Assembly: GCA_023390815.1 (NCBI GenBank)
Contig: JAEWCC010000048.1
Location: 1 to 64,000 of the forward strand
Reading direction: 5' to 3'
Length of the DNA stretch: 64,000 nucleotides
From: Bacillota bacterium
GTDB taxonomy: Bacteria > Bacillota > Clostridia > Christensenellales > SZUA-584
Shown here one piece after another: positions 31,500 through 39,961 of this stretch; position 1 is the stretch's first letter; every line of letters starts with the position of its first letter. The translations under genes were made by a program, and so were the position numbers. The notes under the pieces were generated by a model. It saw only the letters and a program-made list of their open reading frames with translations. It searched no databases and was not told the origin of the DNA.

Positions 31500-33647
31500 A
31501 TGGCAACACAAAAAACGACCGCTAAAAAGCCGTCAGCACGAAAGGCTTACGATCTCGTCATCGTAGAGTCGCCCGCAAAGGCGAAAACCATCAGCAAGTT
31601 TTTGGGCGCGGGCTACAAGGTGCAGGCGAGCGGCGGGCATGTCCGGGATCTGCCCAAAAGCACGCTCGGCGTGGATGTCGAAAATGGCTTTGAACCCAAG
31701 TACATACAGATACGTGGCAAGAAGGATGTCATCAGCGCGATGAAGACCGGCGCGGCGGGTGCCAAAAAGATATACCTTGCCACAGACCCTGACCGCGAGG
31801 GAGAAGCGATCTCGTGGCATATCGCATCGATGCTCGGCGTGGACGCGGGCACGGTGGACCGTATCGTATTCAACGAAATTACCAAAAACGCCGTCACCGG
31901 CGCGATCAAAAACCCGCGCAAGATCGATCTTGCGCTGGTGGACGCGCAGCAGGCGCGCCGCGTGCTCGACCGGCTCGTGGGCTATAAGCTTTCTCCGCTG
32001 CTCTGGCGCAAGGTCAAAAAGGGATTGTCCGCCGGGCGCGTGCAGTCCGTCGCGGTGCGCATCATCTGCGACCGGGAGGAAGAGATCGAGGCTTTTGTGC
32101 CGGAGGAATTCTGGACGATCACCGCGCTGCTCAAGAACAGCGGGCTCACGCAGGAGTTTGAGGCGAAGTTTGCGGGCCGGAACGGCGACAAGCAGAAGCT
32201 GACGAATAAAAAGGAAGCCGACGAGATACTGGCCGCCATCAAGGGCAAGAATTTCGTCGTAGATAATATCAAACGCGGCGAGAAGAAGAAGAGCGCGCCG
32301 CCGCCGTTCACCACGAGCTATTTGCAGCAGGCCGCTTCGAGCGCGCTCGGTTTTACCGCGAAGCGCACGATGCTTGTCGCGCAGCAGCTTTATGAAGGCG
32401 TGGAGCTGCCGGGCGAAGGCTCTGTCGGCCTGGTGACGTACATCCGTACCGACTCGACGCGCGTATCCGACGAGGCGCTGACCGCCGTGCGCGAGTACAT
32501 CCTCAATGCGTACGGCAAGGAATACCTGCCCGAGACGCCCAACTACTTCAAGAAATCCAAGAAGGCGCAGGATGCCCACGAAGCGATCCGGCCCTCGCAT
32601 ATGGAATACGACCCGGAGCAGCTTAAAAACACGCTCACCAAGGATCAGTACAAGCTTTACAAGCTGATCTATAACCGCTTTCTCGCAAGCCAGATGATGC
32701 CGTCCGTATCCGAGACGATGGCGGTCACTTTAACCGCGGGCGACTGCACGTTCCGGGCAACCGGTTCGCGCCTGACCTTCCGTGGCTATACGCTGGCCTA
32801 CAGCAGCGAGGAAGATGAATCGAAGGACAGCCTGCTGCCCGAGCTGCATGAGGGCGAGGTGTGCCCGCTGCAGAAGCTCGACGCGAAGCAAAACTTTACC
32901 CAGCCGCCGAGCCGCTATACCGAGGCGACGCTCGTGCGCGCGCTGGAGGAGAAGGGCATCGGACGCCCGAGCACGTACGCGCCGATCATATCGACGATAC
33001 AGGATCGCCGGTATGTGGAGAAGGAAGGCAAGGCATTAAAGCCGACCGAGCTCGGCATCATCGTCAACAAGCTCATGAAGGAGAACTTCCCGGACATCGT
33101 GGACGTGGAGTTTACAGCCGATTTGGAGAACAAGCTCGACGATATCGAAAACGGCGGCAAGGAATGGCGCAGGCTCATGAAGGACTTCTATGATCCGTTC
33201 GAGGAGACCCTCGAGGAGGCGGACAAGAAGATACCGCATGTGGAGCTGCCCGTGAAGGAAAGCGACGTGGTGTGCGAGAAGTGCGGACGCCTGATGGTAT
33301 ACAAGGACGGGCGTTTTGGGCCGTTCCTCGCTTGCCCCGGATATCCCGCATGCCGCAATACCAAGCCGGTCGTCAAGTATATCGAGACGCCCTGCCCCAA
33401 GTGCGGCAAGCGCATCGTCGAGAAGCGCTCCAACAAGACCAAGAAGACGTTCTACGGATGCGAAGGGTACCCCGAATGCGATTTTGTATCGTGGGATATG
33501 CCGATTGCCGACAAGTGCGAGGCGTGCGGCTCCATGATGGTGCTGCGGCGGCTCTCGAACGGCAACAGCTATAAGAAATGCTCCAATCCCGACTGCGTAA
33601 AGAACCAGAAAAAAAAGCCGGATGAAAAGGAGCAGGCTGGCGAATGA
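31500..33647 (+). CDS. topA: DNA topoisomerase I
   Basis: A 715-residue protein. ATG 31500 follows GGAGTTGGAG and a Lys/Thr-rich start; earlier in-frame ATGs have no resemblance to the family. The Toprim domain starts at LVIVESPAKAKTI (Glu23) with ATDPDREGEAISWH near 95. The catalytic Tyr314 is in TYIRTDSTR. Three C-terminal Cys4 zinc ribbons follow (about 585-700), each with CxxCG ... C(P/E)GYP or CSNPDC. The enzyme relaxes negative supercoils. A degenerate duplicate of its 3' end lies just downstream. Confidence 0.97.
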   Translation: MATQKTTAKKPSARKAYDLVIVESPAKAKTISKFLGAGYKVQASGGHVRDLPKSTLGVDVENGFEPKYIQIRGKKDVISAMKTGAAGAKKIYLATDPDREGEAISWHIASMLGVDAGTVDRIVFNEITKNAVTGAIKNPRKIDLALVDAQQARRVLDRLVGYKLSPLLWRKVKKGLSAGRVQSVAVRIICDREEEIEAFVPEEFWTITALLKNSGLTQEFEAKFAGRNGDKQKLTNKKEADEILAAIKGKNFVVDNIKRGEKKKSAPPPFTTSYLQQAASSALGFTAKRTMLVAQQLYEGVELPGEGSVGLVTYIRTDSTRVSDEALTAVREYILNAYGKEYLPETPNYFKKSKKAQDAHEAIRPSHMEYDPEQLKNTLTKDQYKLYKLIYNRFLASQMMPSVSETMAVTLTAGDCTFRATGSRLTFRGYTLAYSSEEDESKDSLLPELHEGEVCPLQKLDAKQNFTQPPSRYTEATLVRALEEKGIGRPSTYAPIISTIQDRRYVEKEGKALKPTELGIIVNKLMKENFPDIVDVEFTADLENKLDDIENGGKEWRRLMKDFYDPFEETLEEADKKIPHVELPVKESDVVCEKCGRLMVYKDGRFGPFLACPGYPACRNTKPVVKYIETPCPKCGKRIVEKRSNKTKKTFYGCEGYPECDFVSWDMPIADKCEACGSMMVLRRLSNGNSYKKCSNPDCVKNQKKKPDEKEQAGE

Positions 33648-33782
33648 CGCGCGGCTGGCAGAGGGTAGTACCGACAAGCATGATGCGCGGTTCCATGATG
33701 TGTTGCGGCTCTCGAACGGCAACAACTATAGTGCTCCAATTCTGACTGTATAACAACCAGAAAACGAGGCGGATGGAAAAGA
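33508..33782 (+). repeat. Degenerate tandem duplicate of the topA 3' end
   Basis: 33671-33782 repeats 33508-33630, the last zinc ribbon and tail of topA, with substitutions and small deletions; the segment CGGCTCTCGAACGGCAACA is still identical. The copy is not open in any useful frame. Its end provides the trmFO ribosome-site region and ATG, matching the place of GCCGGATGAAAAG in topA. Confidence 0.8.
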
Positions 33783-35077
33783 AACATATCATTATCGGCG
33801 CGGGGCTGGCCGGATGCGAGGCTGCGTGGCAGCTCGTGAGGCGCGGTGTGCCCGTGACGCTGATTGAACAGAAACCGGAGAAAATGTCGCCCGCGCACCA
33901 TGCGGCGGGTTTCGCGGAGCTCGTATGCTCCAATTCGCTGCGCGCCAGCGGCATCGAAAGCGGCGTCGGCCTGTTAAAGCAGGAGATGCGCGAACTAGGG
34001 TCTTTAATCATGGAGGCGGCGGACGCGACGTGCGTGCCCGCGGGCGGCGCGCTTGCCGTAGACCGCCATGCCTTTTCAGCCTATATCACGAATCAAATTG
34101 CACAGCATCCCTTGATCGAGGTGCGCACGGAGGAGGCGCTTTCGCTGCCTGAGGACGGCGTCGTGATTGCCGCGCCCGGGCCGCTCGTGGAAGGCGCATT
34201 GCTTCAAAGCATCGAGGAAGCCATCGGCGGCGGTCTGCTGTCGTTCTTCGACGCGGCGGCACCCATCGTGACAAGCGAATCGCTCGACTACAGCAAGGTT
34301 TTTTTCGCGTCCCGCTATGGCAAGGGCGACGGCGACGACTATCTCAATTGTGCGATGGACGCAGAGCAGTACCGCGCTTTCTGGGAGGCGCTGACGACCG
34401 CCGAGACCGCCGAGCTGCACGGCTTTGAGGACGGCAAGGTGTTCGAGGGCTGCATGCCTGTGGAGACGATGGGCAAGCGCGGCTTTGAGACGCTGCGCTT
34501 CGGGCCGCTGAAGCCCGTGGGCATTACCGCGCCGGACGGCAGCAAGCCGTACGCGGTGGTACAGCTGCGGCGCGAGGACAAGGAAGGCCGTCTGTTCAAC
34601 CTTGTCGGGTTTCAGACGCACCTCAAGTTCCCGGAGCAGCGGCGCGTATTCCGCATGATTCCCGGCCTTGAAAACGCGGAGATCGTGCGCTACGGCGTGA
34701 TGCACAAAAACACGTTTATCCATAGCCCGTCGCTGCTGAGCGCAAACTACGAGATTAGAAACCGCCCCGGCCTGTTCTTCGCGGGGCAGATCACCGGCGT
34801 GGAAGGCTATGTCGAAAGCGCGTCGTCCGGATTGCTCGCGGGGCTGTTTGCCGCATGCGACGCGCTGGAAGTGCCGCGCCCGTCGTTCAGCGCTATTACT
34901 GCGATCGGCGCGCTCGCCGCATATATTTCGGGTTACGTTGGCAATGATTTTCAACCGATGAACATAAACTATGGTATAATAAGCGCATTGGAAACGAAGG
35001 CCAGAGGCCGGGACAAAAAGATGCTGATTTCGGAGCGCGCGCTGGCGGAGATACGCCGCATCGCTTCCGGACTGTAA
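33773..35077 (+). CDS. trmFO: Methylenetetrahydrofolate--tRNA-(uracil-54-C5)-methyltransferase TrmFO
   Basis: A 434-residue protein with the FAD-binding GAGLAGCEAA motif (9-18) and the TrmFO signatures AELVCSNSLRA, GLLKQEMR and QITGVEGYVESASSG. The C-terminal NINYGII segment is also typical. It methylates U54 of tRNA using a folate-derived carbon and FAD. The start lies inside a duplicated piece of topA. hslV follows 12 bp downstream. The xerC gene often found between trmFO and hslV in Firmicutes is absent here. Confidence 0.96.
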   Translation: MEKKHIIIGAGLAGCEAAWQLVRRGVPVTLIEQKPEKMSPAHHAAGFAELVCSNSLRASGIESGVGLLKQEMRELGSLIMEAADATCVPAGGALAVDRHAFSAYITNQIAQHPLIEVRTEEALSLPEDGVVIAAPGPLVEGALLQSIEEAIGGGLLSFFDAAAPIVTSESLDYSKVFFASRYGKGDGDDYLNCAMDAEQYRAFWEALTTAETAELHGFEDGKVFEGCMPVETMGKRGFETLRFGPLKPVGITAPDGSKPYAVVQLRREDKEGRLFNLVGFQTHLKFPEQRRVFRMIPGLENAEIVRYGVMHKNTFIHSPSLLSANYEIRNRPGLFFAGQITGVEGYVESASSGLLAGLFAACDALEVPRPSFSAITAIGALAAYISGYVGNDFQPMNINYGIISALETKARGRDKKMLISERALAEIRRIASGL

Positions 35078-35089
35078 AGGAGCGGCAGT

Positions 35090-35620
35090 ATGATGGAAGG
35101 TACGACGATCGTTGCGGTACGCCGGGACGGCAAATGTGCCGTGGCGGGCGACGGTCAGGTCACATTCGGACAGAATACGATCATGAAGCATAACGCGGTC
35201 AAGGTGCGTCGCCTGTACCACGATAAGGTGGTGGTGGGCTTCGCGGGCTCGGTTGCGGACGCGTTCACGCTGTCGGAGCGGTTTGAAGCCAAGCTGGAGC
35301 AGTTCGGCGGCAGCCTGCAGCGCGCCGCGGTGGAACTCGCGCAGGAGTGGCGCAGCGACAAGATGCTGCGCAAGCTCGAGGCGATGCTGATTTGCGCGAA
35401 CAGCGAGGATCTGCTCGTGGTATCGGGCAGCGGTGAAGTCATCCAGCCGGACGACGACATTGCGGCCATCGGCTCGGGCGGCAGCTACGCGCTTGCGGCA
35501 GCCAAGGCACTGAAGGAGAACACCGATCTGGGTGCGACTGACATCGCCAAAAAGGCGATCACCATCGCAGGACAGATCTGCATATTCACCAACGACCGCA
35601 TCACGGTGGAGGAGGTATAG
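35090..35620 (+). CDS. hslV: ATP-dependent protease subunit HslV (ClpQ)
   Basis: A 176-residue protein. After a short leader (MMEG) comes TTIVAVRR, whose first Thr (Thr5) would become the N-terminal nucleophile after processing. AGDGQVTFGQ and the GSGGSYALAAAKAL helix are conserved. Start ATG 35090, with a second ATG directly after; ribosome site AAAGGAGCGG. It overlaps nothing and is followed by hslU after one base, giving the classic HslVU operon encoding a proteasome-like degradation machine. Confidence 0.97.
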   Translation: MMEGTTIVAVRRDGKCAVAGDGQVTFGQNTIMKHNAVKVRRLYHDKVVVGFAGSVADAFTLSERFEAKLEQFGGSLQRAAVELAQEWRSDKMLRKLEAMLICANSEDLLVVSGSGEVIQPDDDIAAIGSGGSYALAAAKALKENTDLGATDIAKKAITIAGQICIFTNDRITVEEV

Positions 35621-35621
35621 C

Positions 35622-36995
35622 ATGTCGCACCTGACGCCCAAAGAGATCGTTGAAGAACTCGACAAATATATCATCGGCCAGGATAAGGCCAAGAAGGCGG
35701 TCGCCATTGCGCTGCGCAACCGCTATCGGCGGCAGCAGCTCGACCACGAGATGCAGGATGAGATCACGCCCAAAAACATTATCATGGTGGGGCCGACCGG
35801 CGTCGGCAAGACCGAGATCGCCCGCAGGCTCGCCAAGCTGATGAGCGCGCCATTCGTGAAGGTGGAGGCGACCAAATTTACCGAAGTGGGTTATGTGGGG
35901 CGCGACGTGGAATCGATGATCCGTGACCTTGTCGAAGCTTCCATCCGCATGGTCAAGGCATCGAGGCGCGAATCCGTGCTGGGCAAGGCGGAGCGGCAGG
36001 CGGAGGAACGCCTCGCGGACGTGCTGGAGCCGATGCCCAAGAAACCGAATACGAATCCGTTACAGGCGCTTTTGGGGCAAGGCAGCAGCGCGCCGTCCGA
36101 GACGGCAGAGGAGCGCCAGAAGCGCATGACCAAGCGCGAGGAGACCCTCGCGATGCTGCGTGCCGGGCGGCTGGACGATATGATGATTGAGATTGAAGTG
36201 GAGGACAACGCCGCGCTCGGCATCGAGATCGCGGGGCTGGGCAACGATATCAACCTCGGAGACATGTTCGGCGGTCTGCTGCCCAAGAAGACCAAGCGCC
36301 GCAGGGTGACAGTATCCGAGGCGCGCAAGATATTCACGCAGGAAGAAGCCGACAAGCTTATCGACATGGACGAGGTGACGAACACCGCCGTTGAGCGCGC
36401 GGAGCAGGACGGCATCATATTCATCGACGAGATCGACAAGATTGCGGGCAAGAACATGGGCGCAGGCCCGGATATCTCCCGCGAGGGCGTGCAGCGCGAC
36501 ATTCTGCCCATCGTGGAGGGCAGTACGGTCGTCACCAAGTACGGCCCCGTCAAGACGGACTACATGCTGTTCATTGCGGCGGGCGCGTTCCATGTCGCGA
36601 AGATTTCCGACCTGATCCCCGAACTGCAGGGCCGCTTCCCGATCAAGGTGGAGCTGCAGCCGCTGACAGGTGAGGACTTGAAGCGTATCCTCACGCAGCC
36701 CAAGAACGCGCTCATTAAGCAGTATCAGGCGCTGCTGGAGGCGGACAACGTGCGCCTCATCTTCAAAGACGACGCAATTGACGCATTGGCCAAGTACGCC
36801 GTGATGGTCAACGAGACATCGGAGAACATCGGCGCGCGGCGGCTGCACACCGTCATCGAGAACTTGCTGGAGGATATCTCGTACAACGCGGGCGGCAACC
36901 ACCCGATGATCGACGTCGAGATCGACGCGGCGTATGTGAAGGAGCATTTAAAGGATCAGATCAAGGACAACGATTTGCAGAAGTACATCTTATAG
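35622..36995 (+). CDS. hslU: ATP-dependent protease ATPase subunit HslU (ClpY)
   Basis: A 457-residue AAA+ protein. The start at ATG 35622 lies 2 bp after the hslV stop and behind GGAGGAGG; a longer frame from 35532 is an overlap artefact. Walker A GPTGVGKT (57-64), the Walker B region GIIFIDEIDKIAG near 264-276, the intermediate I-domain (about 110-240) and the C-terminal DLQKYIL tail that docks on HslV are all present. It unfolds substrates for HslV. No codY gene follows, unlike in bacilli. Confidence 0.97.
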   Translation: MSHLTPKEIVEELDKYIIGQDKAKKAVAIALRNRYRRQQLDHEMQDEITPKNIIMVGPTGVGKTEIARRLAKLMSAPFVKVEATKFTEVGYVGRDVESMIRDLVEASIRMVKASRRESVLGKAERQAEERLADVLEPMPKKPNTNPLQALLGQGSSAPSETAEERQKRMTKREETLAMLRAGRLDDMMIEIEVEDNAALGIEIAGLGNDINLGDMFGGLLPKKTKRRRVTVSEARKIFTQEEADKLIDMDEVTNTAVERAEQDGIIFIDEIDKIAGKNMGAGPDISREGVQRDILPIVEGSTVVTKYGPVKTDYMLFIAAGAFHVAKISDLIPELQGRFPIKVELQPLTGEDLKRILTQPKNALIKQYQALLEADNVRLIFKDDAIDALAKYAVMVNETSENIGARRLHTVIENLLEDISYNAGGNHPMIDVEIDAAYVKEHLKDQIKDNDLQKYIL

Positions 36996-37143
36996 CGAGG
37001 GGACCACCTCCATTTTATTCGTAGGATCATTTATAAGGGCTTTTTGATTAATAAGACTTTCAGAAGGCTCTTTTTATTAGTATTATTATTGCTAAAAAAA
37101 TGATATTATATAGAAAATATACAATTATTAGCGAGGGAAAAAT

Positions 37144-37740
37144 ATGGAGTCATATGATGGACTATTTGAAATAATTTCCATAGTAATTGTTGCAGTAATG
37201 GGATTGGTTTCAAATATTTTTATATTCCGGGCCACCCAGAGAAGCAGTTACCGTTCCAAAATAGCTGAGCAGTACTTTAAAGTTCGGGGTGAGATTAGTG
37301 ACAAAATAAGTAAGATTGCAGATTTAAGAACATTTAAGACATACGAAAATACTGACAAATATATAGAGCAAGTATCAAATCTCTATTTCAAACATTATGA
37401 TTTTTTACCTGAAGAAGTATTAAACCAATTACTATGTTTATATACAAGTCTTAGGGACGATTCAGGCAATATCTACATTGTTAAGGAGAACAAATTAAGG
37501 GTCATTTATTGTGAACAGGAAATTGATGATTTTGTAGACTCAATTACGCTTATCGAGAACACACGAGAATATTTTAAGTACCAATTAACTAAAGCCGAAG
37601 AATCTAAACGAAAAACTATCGCTATAAATTTGCAGGCAAGAAGAGTTTTATATGCGATGAATGAATGTTTTTCATTAGAAAATTTAGTTACATGGGAAAA
37701 ATATTTACGAAAAGCGCATTTAAAAAGCGTAAGTAAATAA
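37144..37740 (+). CDS. Unrecognised AT-rich protein with one N-terminal membrane segment
   Basis: A 198-residue protein. One membrane segment (about 9-29) precedes a helical, charged cytoplasmic domain with many Tyr and Lys residues (ISKIADLRTFKTYEN; FDSITLIEN-like stretches). Codon use is A/T-rich, in sharp contrast to hslU directly upstream. The ATG follows GCGAGGGAAAAAT. No family recognised. The layout resembles small membrane-tethered proteins of unknown function often carried on genomic islands; no mobility gene is adjacent. Confidence 0.6.
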   Translation: MESYDGLFEIISIVIVAVMGLVSNIFIFRATQRSSYRSKIAEQYFKVRGEISDKISKIADLRTFKTYENTDKYIEQVSNLYFKHYDFLPEEVLNQLLCLYTSLRDDSGNIYIVKENKLRVIYCEQEIDDFVDSITLIENTREYFKYQLTKAEESKRKTIAINLQARRVLYAMNECFSLENLVTWEKYLRKAHLKSVSK

Positions 37741-37826
37741 TAACAATATTCATTTGTGCGCTGGCAACCGGCGCAAACAGGCGGATCGTATCCGCTCCTA
37801 CATTTACGATAGGGGGGTATGTTTAA

Positions 37827-38432
37827 GTGGGAAGAAAATTTGCATCGATCCACGTTTTCAATATGGATAAACACGCCGTGACCAATTGTCTTGCGGTATG
37901 CCAGCTCGATCGGGCAAATAGGCTAGCGGATGTGGGTCTCATAGAAATGTTCGCGGATAAAAACGAAATCGCCAGTTTCGTCAAAGCGTTGAAGAGCGCG
38001 GCGGTTGAAAAAACCATGGATTTTTATCTGACTGAAAACAATGGCTGGGTCAGCATATTTTCGGAGCAGTTCAGCTTCGAGACCGTAAAAGATTACGCAT
38101 GCCGATATTTTAGTGAAATGAGCAATCCGGTCATCACGGTGGGCTACTTTGATGACGACGTGCTGGAGATTGTCTGCATGTCCGGGGGAGAAGTGGTAAC
38201 CTCTTTTGTGAAGGGGCCGGGGTTGGATGCCTACGGGCTTATAGAAACGGATATGGATTTTGCGTTGTTCGCTGGCTGCTGTCATGCAGATCAACAGAAA
38301 GTGACGGATGCGCTTGCCGGTAAAGACATCTATGAGAACTGCGTCGCACTTGGAAACCAGTTAGGCATCCCGCTGCATTTGCAGTTGAGAGATATTAAGC
38401 GCAATGCGGAACGTGTCACGTTTCATGTGTGA
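37827..38432 (+). CDS. Unrecognised 201-aa cytosolic protein
   Basis: It starts at GTG 37827, 8-9 nt after AGGGGGGT. It is a globular alpha/beta protein without signal or membrane segments. Noticeable features are a Cys-containing start (NCLAVCQLD), FYLTENNGWVSIFSEQFSFETVKDY-like central strands and a GCCHADQQKV motif near residue 152. No family recognised with confidence. It is followed by a terminator, so it is probably monocistronic. Confidence 0.6.
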   Translation: MGRKFASIHVFNMDKHAVTNCLAVCQLDRANRLADVGLIEMFADKNEIASFVKALKSAAVEKTMDFYLTENNGWVSIFSEQFSFETVKDYACRYFSEMSNPVITVGYFDDDVLEIVCMSGGEVVTSFVKGPGLDAYGLIETDMDFALFAGCCHADQQKVTDALAGKDIYENCVALGNQLGIPLHLQLRDIKRNAERVTFHV

Positions 38433-38443
38433 TCGATCGAAAG

Positions 38444-38473
38444 CGGGGGCGGCGCAAGGTGCCCTCTTTTTTT
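38444..38473 (+). terminator. Terminator after the 201-aa protein
   Basis: A 7-bp stem GGGGGCG / TGCCCTC with one G-U pair is followed by seven to eight T. Confidence 0.6.
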
Positions 38474-38492
38474 GTGCCGAAAAGTGGTGTGT

Positions 38493-38526
38493 GTGAATCA
38501 TCGATACTATGCGATACTTTGGGATA
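38493..38526 (+). repeat. 34-bp direct repeat, upstream copy
   Basis: GTGAATCATCGATACTATGC and the following 14 bp repeat, with few mismatches, at 39014-39047. The two copies bracket the small membrane protein gene; the downstream copy contains its stop codon. Confidence 0.6.
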
Positions 38527-38567
38527 TCTTAAGATACCTATCTAAACCGGCCAACCCAAAGACCACG

Positions 38568-38596
38568 TTGTAAGATCACACGGTAATTAGTATAAT
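38568..38596 (+). promoter_or_regulatory. Promoter of the small membrane protein
   Basis: TTGTAA (38568-38573), a 17-bp spacer and TATAAT (38591-38596). Confidence 0.6.
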
Positions 38597-38627
38597 ATGC
38601 CTATCATCACAAAGGACGGTATTGTTC

Positions 38628-39017
38628 ATGCTCAAAAAACTCTCGCTTATACTCGGACTTATCGGAAGCGGGCTTATTCTGCTTCAAAACCTGTGGATGG
38701 CTGTTCAGTTCCTGATCAATTTTGGTGCAATGGATTTAACAGACGTATATGCTTATAGTATGCTCATCTATTCTGGAGGCATGATATTGTTGTCCGCCGT
38801 TGCCCTTGCCGGAAGCCTGCTCGTGAACAAAAAGCGTATGCTTGCGGGAATTATGCTATGCGCGTCCGGCTTGCTGATGTTCATATTTGGCTTGGTGCTG
38901 TTTGCATTAACTCAAACCATTCCGGTATTTATCATCATAGCCGCGGGCGTTCTCGCGTTTGTCGCAAAGGATGAACCTCAAAAACAAAACGAATCAGCGG
39001 AAAAGGGGTATACGTGA
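38628..39017 (+). CDS. Unrecognised four-segment membrane protein (DUF4064-like)
   Basis: A 129-residue protein from ATG 38628 (AAAGGACGG upstream; TTG 38622 is too close to that site). Four hydrophobic segments lie at about 4-30, 42-65, 70-92 and 95-113, with a short charged tail (KDEPQKQNESAEK). It resembles small DUF4064-type proteins in size and topology, but I cannot confirm the family. It has its own promoter and is bracketed by 34-bp direct repeats. Confidence 0.6.
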   Translation: MLKKLSLILGLIGSGLILLQNLWMAVQFLINFGAMDLTDVYAYSMLIYSGGMILLSAVALAGSLLVNKKRMLAGIMLCASGLLMFIFGLVLFALTQTIPVFIIIAAGVLAFVAKDEPQKQNESAEKGYT

Positions 39018-39047
39018 ATCACCGATACCAGGCGATACCTTGCGATA
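39014..39047 (+). repeat. 34-bp direct repeat, downstream copy
   Basis: Second copy of the GTGAATC(A)(C/T)CGATAC family unit. Shorter related pieces (GTGAAACAGCRATACCC) start at about 39208 and 39331. Confidence 0.6.
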
Positions 39048-39060
39048 CCCGGTGAGCGTT

Positions 39061-39175
39061 AAGGCTTCCCCTAGGAGAAGTTGTCCCCGAAGGGGACTGA
39101 TGAGGGGTAACATAGTTACGGCTTTTGCAGACCCTCATCTGGCGCTGCGCGCCACCTTCCCCCGAGGGAAGGCTT
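39061..39175. repeat. MITE-like palindromic intergenic repeat
   Basis: The 115-bp element has near-perfect 10-bp inverted ends (AAGGCTTCCC / GGGAAGGCTT) and an inner GATGAGGG / CCCTCATC pair. It contains no ORF. Its form matches a repeat type common in clostridial genomes. Confidence 0.6.
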
Positions 39176-39205
39176 TGCCTGCGGTCATACGTCGGACGTG
39201 GGTGT

Positions 39206-39427
39206 GTGTGAAACAGCAATACCCACGTCACCGTAGGGGCAGGCATCCTTGACCGCCCGCAAGCGGATAACATTCCCGTGCGCGGGCGATTGATGATCGC
39301 CCCTACATGGCGCGCCGTCGGTTGAGGGGATATGTGAAACAGCGATACCCGCGTTACCGTAGGGCGGCTATGCCGCCCGCAAGCCGATAACATTCCGTGC
39401 GCGGGCGATCAATGATTGCTCCTACAA
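39206..39427. repeat. Two direct copies of a ~100-bp GC-rich intergenic repeat
   Basis: 39206-39307 and 39331-39427 share GTGAAACAGC, ATACCC, ACCGTAGGG, CGCCCGCAAGC, GATAACATTCC, GTGCGCGGGCGAT and a CTCCTAC- or CCCCTAC-like end. Internal inverted parts (GTAGGGGC / GCCCCTAC) would fold into a hairpin. The second copy abuts the stop of the 60-aa minus-strand ORF. Confidence 0.7.
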
Positions 39428-39604
39428 TGATGCGTTGTCATCCCGCGCCACCGCATTCGCCCGTATCTCGCTCGTATCCTCCCGGCAATATATATTGATG
39501 GTCGCCTCCGTCCATCCGTACGTATCCAGCCATTCTGCCACCGTTGTCAGGTCGCCATCCAGCACTACCTGATGAAGCCATGGTAATAGCTTGATTTTTA
39601 CCAT
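39422..39604 (-). CDS. Small unrecognised protein (60 aa)
   Basis: The ATG at 39604 follows GGAAAGG on the minus strand. The peptide MVKIKLLPWLHQVVLDGDLT and the rest (EWLDTYGWTEATINIYCREDTSEIR) look like a compact folded domain with normal composition. The last codons run into the repeat DNA, so the C-terminus may be altered. The same frame continues far upstream only as the shadow of the nucleotidyltransferase gene. Confidence 0.4.
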   Translation of the reverse strand: MVKIKLLPWLHQVVLDGDLTTVAEWLDTYGWTEATINIYCREDTSEIRANAVARDDNASL

Positions 39605-39782
39605 TGACCTTTCCTTTCCTCGGACCCTATCTGCCGCCATACATCCGCCGCGGATACCGCTGCTTTTACCTGCGCAAACACGCTTTGCGCTGTTTCCGCG
39701 CTTAAAAATTCCATGACAGCTCATCATAAAAGCATAATTGCGCTCACGCGCGCTCAATTGTGCAAAACAGTGCGACATTCCG

Positions 39783-39836
39783 TCATTGCGAGGAGCGCCA
39801 GCGCGACGCATCCTGGGCACATGCACGGCAATCCAG
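39783..39836 (+). repeat. Single copy of the dispersed CATTGCGAGGAGCG...CAATCCAG repeat
   Basis: It begins CGTCATTGCGAGGAGCGCCA and ends in GGCAATCCAG, as in the units at 25962-26175 and 49949-49988. It lies in the otherwise empty 357-bp gap between the 60-aa ORF and the nucleotidyltransferase fusion. Confidence 0.65.
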
Positions 39837-39961
39837 GGAACAAAGCGGGATAATAAACAGCAGTCTGAATTGCTTCGCTCCGCGTGCAACGATAATTGAA
39901 AAGAATACAGGCCAAATCGCATGCGCATACTAATGCCATACCACCACGGAGGCATTTTTGT

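Noticed and set aside
34076..35719. 547-codon minus-strand open frame
   Set aside because: It lies opposite trmFO and hslV, has no ribosome site, and its His/Arg-rich composition is that of an antisense shadow of GC-rich genes.
39206..39427. CRISPR array
   Set aside because: Only two long units of about 100 bp with no short regular repeats and spacers, and no cas genes in the window.
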